DNA from: UBA3537 sp965657165 | Lineage (GTDB): Bacteria > Bacteroidota > Bacteroidia > Flavobacteriales > Flavobacteriaceae | Assembly: GCA_965657165.1 (NCBI GenBank) | Contig: CBFHNG010000044.1 | Coordinates: 1 to 14,176 of the forward strand | Reading direction: 5' to 3' | Length of the DNA stretch: 14,176 bases | Notes under the pieces: generated by a model | The model's input: only the letters and a program-made list of their open reading frames with translations | What the model was told of the DNA's origin: nothing | Databases searched by the model: none | Program-made: the position numbers and the translations under genes | Shown here: one piece after another, positions 1-7,396 of the stretch | Layout of the letters: each line of letters opens with the position of its first letter | Position numbering within the stretch: position 1 is the stretch's first letter

Positions 1-59
1 TTCTTTATCAAAATAATTTACAAGAAATATTCTTCATCTTTATCAATAAATTAATATTC

Positions 60-89
60 TGTTTCGAAAATAGCTCAATGGGGTGTACA
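60..89 (+). repeat. 30-nt direct repeat element, copy 1
   Basis: This 30-base stretch is identical to 2328-2357; the core reads TTTCGAAAATAGCTC and the end reads GGGGTGTACA. The flanks on the left are unrelated between the copies. On the right both copies continue with an (A)TTTAT spacer and then a strong hairpin with a T-tract. I see no copy in inverse orientation in the window. The orientation relative to the following terminator suggests that it is transcribed as part of an RNA 3' end. It does not resemble an IS terminal repeat that I recognise. Confidence 0.9.
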
Positions 90-94
90 TTTAT

Positions 95-138
95 AAAATG
101 CAACTAATTGATTTTTAATTAGTTGCATTTTCTTTTTT
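95..138 (+). terminator. Intrinsic terminator after repeat copy 1
   Basis: The left arm AAAATGCAACTAATT (95-109) pairs perfectly with AATTAGTTGCATTTT (117-131) across a 7-nt loop, giving a 15-bp stem. CTTTTTT (132-138) follows. It would end a plus-strand transcript entering from the left of the window. The hairpin starts 5 nt after the repeat, and its stem sequence is unlike that of the second copy's terminator. Confidence 0.88.
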
Positions 139-395
139 AGTGATTTGCTCAACCATTGCTCAGGCGATAAAAAAAAGATTAAGATCTTTAAACATACAGA
201 TGTTCTAAAAAAACCTCGAAGAATAATTCTAAAAAAATCAACTAGAAATTCTGTTTGGTATTCTCAACTTAAGGAATATTTAATATTGATTTAACTTTCT
301 TTAATATTTTAATCAATTAAATAACATTTTATTGATTAATTATTAGTGCTAATTTAAGATTGATAGGGTGGTTTATTTTTAACTTCGTTAGCAAT
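139..395. other. AT-rich intergenic region, possible gene remnant
   Basis: No convincing complete gene lies between the terminator and the ATG at 396. A plus-strand frame is open from about 112 to 294 without an ATG. Around 166-210 it reads DKKKIKIFKHTDVLKK, and just upstream a shifted frame reads VICSTIAQ, which looks like the end of a signal peptide. This could be the frameshifted stub of an exported protein gene, but it could equally be chance in A-rich DNA. I found no full Bacteroidota promoter; TAACTTTC (292-299) matches the -7 box at seven of eight positions but lacks a well-spaced -33 TTG. Confidence 0.3.
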
Positions 396-1229
396 ATGAC
401 TAAAAGACGAAATGTAAAACTTGTTGTTATCTCCGACACTCATTTGGGAACTATCGGGTCTAGAGCCAAAGAATTGCATCAATATCTCAAAAGCATTCAG
501 CCAGAAACAATTGTTTTGAACGGAGATATCGTGGATTTATGGCAATTTAGCAAACGCCATTGGAATAAGTACCACACCAAAGTTATTAAACAGATTCTTA
601 AATTTATTTCCGATGGAGTTAAAGTCCACTATATTGCTGGTAACCATGACGAAGCTCTTAGGCGATTTGTAAATTTTGAAATCGAGGGATTTAAAATCAG
701 TAATAAATTATCGATGAATTTAGATGGGAAAAAAGCATGGTTTTTTCATGGAGATGTGTTTGATGTTACCATGAAGCATTCTCGGTGGCTAACGCGCTTG
801 GGTGGATTTGGGTACGATTTATTAATCTTTTTGAACTCAGTAGTTAATCGGATTTTAACTTTTTTTGGACGTGAGAAATTATCCTTTTCAAAAACCATAA
901 AGAATAAAGTTAAAGCAGCGGTGTCTTATATCAATAGCTTTGAGACGACTGTAGTTGAAATTGCCATGAGAAACAAATTCGATTTTGTGATTTGTGGTCA
1001 TATCCACCAACCTGTCATAAAGAAGGTCAAGTCAAAATCTAAAAGTGTTATTTATCTAAATTCTGGAGATTGGATTGAAAATATGACAGCATTGGAATAC
1101 AATAATAAGACATGGTCAATTTTTAATTATAATTCTGAACTGTTCCAAAATAATGTTGAAGATCATGACTATAAAGATATCAAAACTCTTTTTTCAGATT
1201 TAGTTGAGGACATTACCATCACAACTTAA
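396..1229 (+). CDS. LpxH-like metallophosphoesterase (UDP-2,3-diacylglucosamine diphosphatase family)
   Basis: This is a calcineurin-like phosphoesterase of the Bacteroidota LpxH-related family (COG2908). Members hydrolyse a pyrophosphate bond, in the classic case UDP-2,3-diacylglucosamine to lipid X, at the inner membrane. With the ATG at 396 the metal-binding motifs come in order: SDTHLG (Asp14, His16), NGDIVDLW (Asp44), GNHDE (Asn83, His84), FHGDVFD (His118) and CGHIHQP (His202, His204). The central region carries a basic, hydrophobic cap suited to lipid contact. A TTG at 360 would add twelve hydrophobic residues. I prefer 396 because the conserved fold begins directly after it. The gene sits 5 bp ahead of a glycosyltransferase, so the two are probably co-transcribed and act on an envelope lipid. 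Whether it is the true LpxH or a paralogue with another substrate cannot be told from the sequence. Confidence 0.88.
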   Translation: MTKRRNVKLVVISDTHLGTIGSRAKELHQYLKSIQPETIVLNGDIVDLWQFSKRHWNKYHTKVIKQILKFISDGVKVHYIAGNHDEALRRFVNFEIEGFKISNKLSMNLDGKKAWFFHGDVFDVTMKHSRWLTRLGGFGYDLLIFLNSVVNRILTFFGREKLSFSKTIKNKVKAAVSYINSFETTVVEIAMRNKFDFVICGHIHQPVIKKVKSKSKSVIYLNSGDWIENMTALEYNNKTWSIFNYNSELFQNNVEDHDYKDIKTLFSDLVEDITITT

Positions 1230-1234
1230 AATTT

Positions 1235-2278
1235 ATGAAACTTTTGTACGCTATACAAGCCACAGGGAATGGTCATATTTCCAGAGCAAAAGAGCTCATT
1301 CCATTACTACAAAAACATGTTGAAGTTGATGTTTTATTGAGTGGGACTTCAGCAGACATTGAATTGGGGCTTCCAGTACGTTATCGTTTTAAAGGACTTA
1401 GTTTTGTCTTTGGAAAAAATGGAGGGATAGATGTTTGGAAAACTATTTTAAGTATGAATTTCTGGCAATTCCTTAAAGACATAAAACGCCTTCCTCTTGA
1501 TGAATATGAATTTATAATTAATGATTTTGAACCTGTTTCTGCATGGGCTTGTGTATTTACCAACACCCATTGTATTGCCTTGAGTCATCAATACAGTCTG
1601 CTTTTGAATAATGTGCCAAAACCCCGAAAGAGGGCTAAATTTTCAAATTTTATTCTAAAGTATTATGCTCCGTCAACTTTAGGTTATGGATTTCATTTTA
1701 AATCCTACAACTCCTCTATTTTTTTACCAATAATTAAAAGTGAGATAAAATCCGTTAGCCCTATTAAAAAAAATTACTTTGTGGTGTACCTACCCGCATA
1801 TGACGATCAAAAAATCATCAAAGCACTTTCAAAATTTAACAAAACCAACTGGGTTGTGTTTTCAAAACATTGTAAGGAAAAATATAGCCATGGTAACATT
1901 AGTGTAAAGCCAATTTCAACAAAAAAATTCAATAAGAAATTAATAAACTGCAGGGGGGTACTTTGTGGGGCTGGATTTGAAACACCAGCTGAAGCACTAT
2001 ATTTGAATAAGAAACTATTGGTTATACCAATGAAAAATCAATATGAGCAACAGTGCAATGCTGAGGCTCTAAAAAAACTAGGAATCCCTGTTATAAACGG
2101 CTTGGAAAAGAAAGATTTGGAAGTTATAAAATCATGGATTAAGTCCAAAAAAATTATAAAAGTAAATTATTCAGAGACCCCACAGAAGTTGATTAATCAA
2201 ATTTTTATTGATTATATAAGAAATGAGTCTAGAAAAAAGATCAACAGCAAACTTCAATTAGGGTCATCAGACGTTTAA
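1235..2278 (+). CDS. GT-B glycosyltransferase, MJ1255/TIGR00661-like
   Basis: This is a 347-residue, two-domain GT-B enzyme related to the MurG/GT28-type MJ1255 family. The N-terminal domain opens with MKLLYAIQATGNGHISRA, whose GNGH loop (residues 11-14) is the usual acceptor-side glycine motif. The C-terminal domain holds the nucleotide-sugar signature GAGFETPAEAL (245-255), followed by IPMKNQYEQQCNA, which contacts the sugar and the diphosphate in this fold. There is no signal peptide or membrane helix, so it is probably a peripheral cytosolic-face enzyme. It follows the phosphoesterase by 5 bp, and together they suggest synthesis or remodelling of an envelope glycolipid. Donor and acceptor are unknown. 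The C-terminus is basic (SRKKINSK). Transcription ends at the repeat and terminator 50 bp downstream. Confidence 0.85.
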   Translation: MKLLYAIQATGNGHISRAKELIPLLQKHVEVDVLLSGTSADIELGLPVRYRFKGLSFVFGKNGGIDVWKTILSMNFWQFLKDIKRLPLDEYEFIINDFEPVSAWACVFTNTHCIALSHQYSLLLNNVPKPRKRAKFSNFILKYYAPSTLGYGFHFKSYNSSIFLPIIKSEIKSVSPIKKNYFVVYLPAYDDQKIIKALSKFNKTNWVVFSKHCKEKYSHGNISVKPISTKKFNKKLINCRGVLCGAGFETPAEALYLNKKLLVIPMKNQYEQQCNAEALKKLGIPVINGLEKKDLEVIKSWIKSKKIIKVNYSETPQKLINQIFIDYIRNESRKKINSKLQLGSSDV

Positions 2279-2327
2279 AAATAAAAGTGATTTTTTTTTG
2301 ACAAAATTATTTAAGAAACCCAGATAT

Positions 2328-2357
2328 TGTTTCGAAAATAGCTCAATGGGGTGTACA
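2328..2357 (+). repeat. 30-nt direct repeat element, copy 2
   Basis: This copy is identical over all 30 bases to 60-89 and lies 49 bases beyond the stop codon of the glycosyltransferase, in its 3' untranslated region. The hairpin of the following terminator begins about 2 to 6 nt after it. Two copies bracket the 396-2278 gene pair, 2,268 bases apart. That fits either a transcript-3'-end element used by several operons or a duplicated boundary sequence. Confidence 0.9.
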
Positions 2358-2359
2358 AT

Positions 2360-2402
2360 TTATCCCCAAGAATAAATTATTATTCTTGGGGATAATTTTT
2401 TT
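2360..2402 (+). terminator. Intrinsic terminator overlapping the end of the T9SS gene
   Basis: TTATCCCCAAGAATAA (2360-2375) pairs perfectly with TTATTCTTGGGGATAA (2380-2395) around a 4-nt loop, and seven T residues (2396-2402) follow. It terminates plus-strand transcription from the glycosyltransferase. On the minus strand the hairpin is not followed by a T-tract, so it should be weak for the convergent gene. The whole structure lies inside the minus-strand reading frame and supplies that gene's stop codon. Confidence 0.92.
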
Positions 2403-5062
2403 AACTTGGCATTCAAATATTTAGTTGCTTGCTGTGTACCTAATGTCATTTGAACAAAGTATAATCCTGAATTTAAGTCAGAAATATTAACTTCATTTTG
2501 AACATCATTGACACGTAATACAGATTTTCCGAGCATATCAAAAATTTCGATATCTAAATTCTCGTTAGAATTAACAGAAAATTGAACTGTATCTTTTGCT
2601 GGATTAGGGAACATTTTAACTGTGTTAAATACATTGTCGTCTAATCCTTGAGTAGCTTCTCTGTAGAAATAGATATTGTCTAAGAAAATTGGACTAAAAT
2701 CTGTTCCAGGAGGTCCTGCCATTGAAAACATGATTTGTGCAATATTATCTCTAGAAAGTCCACCATCATAATCACTTATAACAGCGTCAATACTTACCCA
2801 AGTTCCAGTTGTTGATGGAAACTCTTGATACTCTATGTTGTGCTGAAATCCTCCACTAGAATCATAGTTTTGGATAATTGATTTTAAAACTTCACCTGCA
2901 CTTAAACTTCCCTCTATATAATAATCCATATGGAAATGAGTAAATGAGCTTAAATCAATACCATCAACAGTATTATAATTAAATTGAAATCCAGCTGCAG
3001 CTGGGCCTTCCAGTTTTAGAGTCTCATCAGAAGCACTAACATCATAAGTTGATAAAACACCTCCTGCAAATGTAGGACTAGATAAGTATGTAACATCAGT
3101 GTATGTATCGCTATAAATTGAAACTACATCGCTAGCATCAGCTATTGGTGTTGGCGCACTTGTTTCAGGGCCAGTTTCAACAACAACAGTCCCATCGTTC
3201 CAGAAATAAATATTATCAATATAAATTGACCCTCCTGTTCCTCCATCAAACTTTAATTGATTGATAGCAGACATATTTACACCAGTATAAGTTGAAAGTG
3301 GAATATCATAACTATTCCATTCACCTTCAGTTATATCAGCTAACAATTGCATATTTTCCCCATCACCAAGTGGTGAGAATTTTACACCTGTTTCATTTGA
3401 AGTCCAAATATCTAAATGCACATGTGTCATAGCAGATACGTCAGTAGCATCCAAATCTGTACCTTGGTAATCGAAAGATAAGTACTGTAAAGTCGTATTT
3501 GTACCTTCGCCTGTTGGATCGAAATCAGCAGATGCGTCTGTACCTTGCCCCCAATTTGGATCAAAATTTGTAACATTAATGTTTGTATACGAATCACTGT
3601 ACACAGAAATAACATCAGCTGCATCATGGATTGGGTCAGGAGCATTTGTTGAAGGTGAAGTAGGTAGTACAACGCCTCCAAGGTTTTCCCATGTATCAAA
3701 AACTAAGTTATCAATCATAAATACATCGTCTGCAGCATCTGCACTAGGTGCTGCTGCCCCTGGATCAATAAAGATTACGATTTTATTAAAATCTACAGAT
3801 GATGAGGTTGAAAAGTTAAAAAGAAGCTTTTGCCATACACCTGTATCAGTATATTCAACATCTTTTTCTGTCGAGCCTGCATCAGTACCTTCAATTTTGA
3901 ATTTTACAGTTGTTGCTCTATTTCCTTTAACCATCAATGAAAACCCTTTGTCTTCAGTTGATAAATCCAAACGATCAGGACTCAAACTAGATTGAACATT
4001 AGCCCAAGCTGTTGCGTTAACACCCTCTAATTTACCTGCCTTAGCCGATGAATTGATACCATCGGTAACATCATTATCAACTAAATCTGTATAAACTAAA
4101 TTATCAAAACCACCTACATTAGTTGCAGTTTCAAAATCAATAGAATACGTTGCTAAAGCTGCCGTCGCTGGTCCATCTACAGCTCCTTCAAAATCGTCAA
4201 TGTAGTAAGTACCTGTTGTACCTACTGCAAAATCAAAGAAAACACCAATTGATCTGTATTTATCAAAGGTAACAGCAGCTGCATTACCACAACAGTATGT
4301 TGCAGATGAAAAATCTAGTTCAGTTGTCTCCCATCCGTTTCCTGATGTTGTAAAAGCTTTTTCAATTGCACCATTCCCACCTATTGAATGAAATAATTTA
4401 AGTAAACCTGGTTTAACTTCATCACTCCAAACTCTAAAGGTAATAGTTTTATCAGACCCTGTAAGATCTAAATAAAAATCTCTACTAAAAGAAGTGCTGT
4501 CATATATATTAGCAGCATTGTCGTTTATTATTTTTCCAACATTATTTGTAGCATCTTCTGGGTCAGCAACAACTGAGAATGTTATACCGTCATTAGCATC
4601 TACAGTATAATTAACGCTTTCAAAATCAAATAGTGGATTTTCTTCATTATTAGTTACTGGAGCAGAAAACGGAGTACAATCGTCATATGTTTCAACTAAA
4701 TCTAAAATATCAGTAGTTTTCCATACTCTGTTTGCGTATGCACTGTAATCAGTAATCAAATTGCCATTATCAATTCTGGTAGTACATTCACCTCCAGCGG
4801 CATTATCAACTAGGTTTTCTTGTGTTCCATCAACAACCCACAAGTATTCCATGTTATCAGTAGGTGCTGTCAATGTTACTGTCCAGCTACCATCTGTATT
4901 TTCTGTTGCTGCCGGACCACCATTCGGATCCCAATCCCACCAAGGGCCAGTAATCTTAACAGAAATTGCAGAGGCATCAACACCAGTCAATGTCATTGTA
5001 AGGTCTTGAGCAAAACTAAAGCTGAAGACTAATAACATAAAATGTAAAGTAATTTTTTTCAT
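2360..5062 (-). CDS. Secreted multi-module T9SS protein, carbohydrate-binding-like
   Basis: This 900-residue exported protein begins with a signal peptide (1-19, ending SFSFAQ). Residues 20-131 form a domain with GPWWDWDPNGG and alternating strands, like starch-binding or early-set beta-sandwiches. Three or four galactose-binding-like beta-sandwich segments follow (about 140-295, 305-458, 470-625 and 635-800), several ending in the YIDDF or IYIDNIYFW signature. The third and fourth are related copies, each opening with a sequence like ADVISVYSDSYT. Residues 815-890 are a T9SS type A sorting domain with FPNPAKD, EIFDMLGKSVL and LNSGLYFVQM. I see no catalytic domain, so the likely role is binding polysaccharide at the cell surface or in the medium. 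The last residues, LSPRIIIYSWG, extend beyond the usual end of a sorting domain and are encoded by a terminator hairpin. A putative promoter and operator lie upstream. The ligand is unknown. Confidence 0.85.
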   Translation of the reverse strand: MKKITLHFMLLVFSFSFAQDLTMTLTGVDASAISVKITGPWWDWDPNGGPAATENTDGSWTVTLTAPTDNMEYLWVVDGTQENLVDNAAGGECTTRIDNGNLITDYSAYANRVWKTTDILDLVETYDDCTPFSAPVTNNEENPLFDFESVNYTVDANDGITFSVVADPEDATNNVGKIINDNAANIYDSTSFSRDFYLDLTGSDKTITFRVWSDEVKPGLLKLFHSIGGNGAIEKAFTTSGNGWETTELDFSSATYCCGNAAAVTFDKYRSIGVFFDFAVGTTGTYYIDDFEGAVDGPATAALATYSIDFETATNVGGFDNLVYTDLVDNDVTDGINSSAKAGKLEGVNATAWANVQSSLSPDRLDLSTEDKGFSLMVKGNRATTVKFKIEGTDAGSTEKDVEYTDTGVWQKLLFNFSTSSSVDFNKIVIFIDPGAAAPSADAADDVFMIDNLVFDTWENLGGVVLPTSPSTNAPDPIHDAADVISVYSDSYTNINVTNFDPNWGQGTDASADFDPTGEGTNTTLQYLSFDYQGTDLDATDVSAMTHVHLDIWTSNETGVKFSPLGDGENMQLLADITEGEWNSYDIPLSTYTGVNMSAINQLKFDGGTGGSIYIDNIYFWNDGTVVVETGPETSAPTPIADASDVVSIYSDTYTDVTYLSSPTFAGGVLSTYDVSASDETLKLEGPAAAGFQFNYNTVDGIDLSSFTHFHMDYYIEGSLSAGEVLKSIIQNYDSSGGFQHNIEYQEFPSTTGTWVSIDAVISDYDGGLSRDNIAQIMFSMAGPPGTDFSPIFLDNIYFYREATQGLDDNVFNTVKMFPNPAKDTVQFSVNSNENLDIEIFDMLGKSVLRVNDVQNEVNISDLNSGLYFVQMTLGTQQATKYLNAKLKKLSPRIIIYSWG

Positions 5063-5092
5063 ATGAGTTAATTTTTAAAATTTGTTTGAAAT

Positions 5093-5100
5093 CAAATATA
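5093..5100 (-). promoter_or_regulatory. -7 box of the T9SS gene promoter
   Basis: Read on the minus strand this is TATATTTG, an exact match to the Bacteroidota -7 consensus TAnnTTTG. It lies 30 bases ahead of the start codon, giving a leader of roughly 20-25 nt. The -33 element is poor: only T-rich DNA stands at the right distance. Confidence 0.45.
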
Positions 5101-5104
5101 GTAT

Positions 5105-5116
5105 AACGTTTTCGTT
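5105..5116. promoter_or_regulatory. Palindromic LacI-type operator, proximal site
   Basis: AACGTTTTCGTT is a palindrome of the form AACG-N4-CGTT. It lies in the spacer just upstream of the -7 box of the minus-strand gene, where a bound repressor would block polymerase. The CG-containing half-sites resemble LacI-family operators, which is an inference from form only. A related site lies at 5220-5231. Confidence 0.45.
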
Positions 5117-5219
5117 AAAACATTAAACAAAACAATACAAAATTCATACAAATTGAAATTTTATACTGTTTTATTAGTAATATTGATAATATTAACCTCA
5201 TAAAGTTGTTAATATCATT

Positions 5220-5231
5220 AACGAAAACGAT
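5220..5231. promoter_or_regulatory. Second operator-like site, distal
   Basis: AACGAAAACGAT matches AACG-N4-CGTT with one change. Twelve bases here (TTAACGAAAACG, 5218-5229) repeat exactly, in inverse orientation, those at 5107-5118. The two centres are about 115 bp apart, roughly eleven helical turns, which would allow looping. The site could also serve the divergent arsenosugar operon. Confidence 0.35.
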
Positions 5232-5281
5232 TGTAAGTAGTGGAATTTATAATCCTAATAATTAATAATATATTTTAATGT

Positions 5282-5336
5282 ATAGCAATTGTATGGTTTT
5301 TTTTAACAACATTTAATAGCAATTGATAACCATACA
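5282..5336. repeat. Nested direct and inverted repeats upstream of the arsenosugar operon
   Basis: ATAGCAATTG occurs twice in the same orientation (5282-5291 and 5316-5325), 34 bases apart. TGTATGGTT (5290-5298) is the inverse complement of AACCATACA (5328-5336). The right-hand half lies within the spacer of the putative promoter of the downstream operon, so this may be a regulator-binding region. I do not recognise the motif as an ArsR operator. Confidence 0.5.
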
Positions 5337-5353
5337 TTATCTTTATACTTTAG
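5323..5353 (+). promoter_or_regulatory. Putative promoter of the arsenosugar operon
   Basis: TTG at 5323-5325, a 20-base spacer and TACTTTAG at 5346-5353 (one mismatch to TAnnTTTG) fit the Bacteroidota -33/-7 promoter. Transcription would start near 5360, about 15 nt ahead of the first ATG. The spacer contains AACCATACA, half of an inverted repeat. Confidence 0.45.
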
Positions 5354-5375
5354 ATATATATAAAATTAATAAACA

Positions 5376-5720
5376 ATGACCATTATGAGTAAAACCTATT
5401 ACGATCCCGCAGATTTAAAAAAATTTGGAAAAATAACAGAGTGGAATGAAGAGCTTGGAACAAAGTTTTTTGACTATTATGGTAAAGTTTTTGAAGAAGG
5501 GGCGTTAACCTCTAGAGAAAAATCTCTTATTGCTTTAGCCGTAGCCCATGTCGTTAAGTGCCCCTATTGTATAGATGCCTATACCAAAGATGGTTTGGAG
5601 CGCGGCATTACAAAAGAAGAAATGATGGAAGCCGTTCATGCTGGTGCCGCTATTGAGAGTGGTGCAACCCTTGTACATGGGGTTCAAATGATGAACAAAT
5701 ATGATAAACTTTCAATGTAA
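5376..5720 (+). CDS. Arsenosugar biosynthesis-associated peroxidase-like protein (AhpD/CMD fold)
   Basis: This is a 114-residue, all-helical protein of the carboxymuconolactone decarboxylase/AhpD-like family, of the subgroup that travels with ArsS. The reactive dicysteine CPYC lies at residues 62-65, preceded by REKSLIALAVAHVVK and followed by the helix with HAGAAIESGATLVHG, as in AhpD-like thiol reductants. It probably handles redox chemistry of an arsenic intermediate in the cytosol, for example reduction of an arsenoxide or protection of the radical enzyme; its true substrate is not established. It is the first gene of the operon, and ArsS starts 2 bp after its stop. A second in-frame ATG at 5385 gives MSKTYYDPADL, which matches how I remember family members starting, and may be the real start. 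Confidence 0.9.
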   Translation: MTIMSKTYYDPADLKKFGKITEWNEELGTKFFDYYGKVFEEGALTSREKSLIALAVAHVVKCPYCIDAYTKDGLERGITKEEMMEAVHAGAAIESGATLVHGVQMMNKYDKLSM

Positions 5721-5722
5721 GG

Positions 5723-6778
<1,056 letters not shown>

Positions 6779-6790
6779 TAAAAAAAGTAT

Positions 6791-7396
6791 ATGAATAAAC
6801 CGCTAATCATAGTTTTTGTTAGAAACCCCGAGCTTGGCCGTGTAAAAACTCGTTTGGCTAAAAGTATAGGCGATCAAGCGGCCTTGGAAATCTATAAAAT
6901 CCTTTGTACACATACCGCTAGTGTTGTTCATAAAATAACAGCGGATAAACTTATCTTTTATTCTGATAAAATTCAAGACAATGATGTTTGGACAGCAACT
7001 AATTGTAAAAAACAAATACAAACTAAAGGAGATTTAGGTCAAAAAATGCTTGATGCTTTTCAATATGGATTTTCATTAGGTTATCAAAAAATTATAATTA
7101 TTGGAAGTGATTTGTATAGCTTACGCCAAAAGCATATCGAATCCGCTTTTGAGCAGTTGGAAAATTATGATGTGGTTATTGGCCCTGCACTAGATGGCGG
7201 CTATTATTTATTGGGATTAAATTTTATGATTCCCAAAATTTTTAAACAAAAACAATGGAGCACTTCCTCAGTTCTTAAAGAAACATTATTCGATTTAAAA
7301 GAATTTAGTGTTAACTTGCTCGAACCTTTAAATGACATTGATACCTACGAAGATTTAAAAAAAGAACCTCAACTCTTAAAACAGCTTAATATATGA
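6791..7396 (+). CDS. TIGR04282/DUF2064 arsenosugar-type glycosyltransferase
   Basis: This 201-residue GT-A, nucleotidyltransferase-like protein belongs to the DUF2064 family that recurs in arsenosugar clusters. The signatures are RNPELGRVKTRLA (11-23, nucleotide loop), GDLGQKM (80-86), the metal-site GSD (105-107), GPALDGGYYLLG (131-142) and DIDTYEDL near the C-terminus. The spacing equals that of full-length members. It is cytosolic, with no membrane helix. Its expected job is to transfer or activate a sugar or polyol unit during arsenosugar assembly, but the exact reaction is not known to me. It lies 12 bp after arsS, and its stop overlaps the start of the phosphorylase gene (ATGA), pointing to coupled translation. 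Confidence 0.9.
   Translation: MNKPLIIVFVRNPELGRVKTRLAKSIGDQAALEIYKILCTHTASVVHKITADKLIFYSDKIQDNDVWTATNCKKQIQTKGDLGQKMLDAFQYGFSLGYQKIIIIGSDLYSLRQKHIESAFEQLENYDVVIGPALDGGYYLLGLNFMIPKIFKQKQWSTSSVLKETLFDLKEFSVNLLEPLNDIDTYEDLKKEPQLLKQLNI

Noticed and set aside
60..89. The repeat as a tRNA fragment or attachment site (TAGCTCAATGGGGT resembles a tRNA D-arm)
   Set aside because: The D-stem complement GAGC is missing, no acceptor, anticodon or T-stem can be folded around it, and no integrase gene is present.
360..395. TTG at 360 as the start of the phosphoesterase
   Set aside because: It adds a short hydrophobic stretch not expected in the family, while an ATG at 396 sits directly before the conserved fold.
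1381..1566. Minus-strand open frame inside the GT-B gene
   Set aside because: It is antisense to a well-supported gene and shows no domain character.
2274..2376. Open frame across the second repeat, sharing ENSSMGCT with the first copy in the same reading phase
   Set aside because: An identical 30-mer gives the same peptide in one frame by necessity; there is no sensible start, and the frame ends in the terminator.
3579..3995. Plus-strand 138-codon frame, and other frames inside the T9SS gene (3427-3699, 4761-5032)
   Set aside because: All are shadows of the 900-residue protein, with compositions expected from its complement.
6803..7021. Minus-strand frame inside the DUF2064 gene
   Set aside because: Antisense shadow of a gene with clear family motifs; no start context or similarity.
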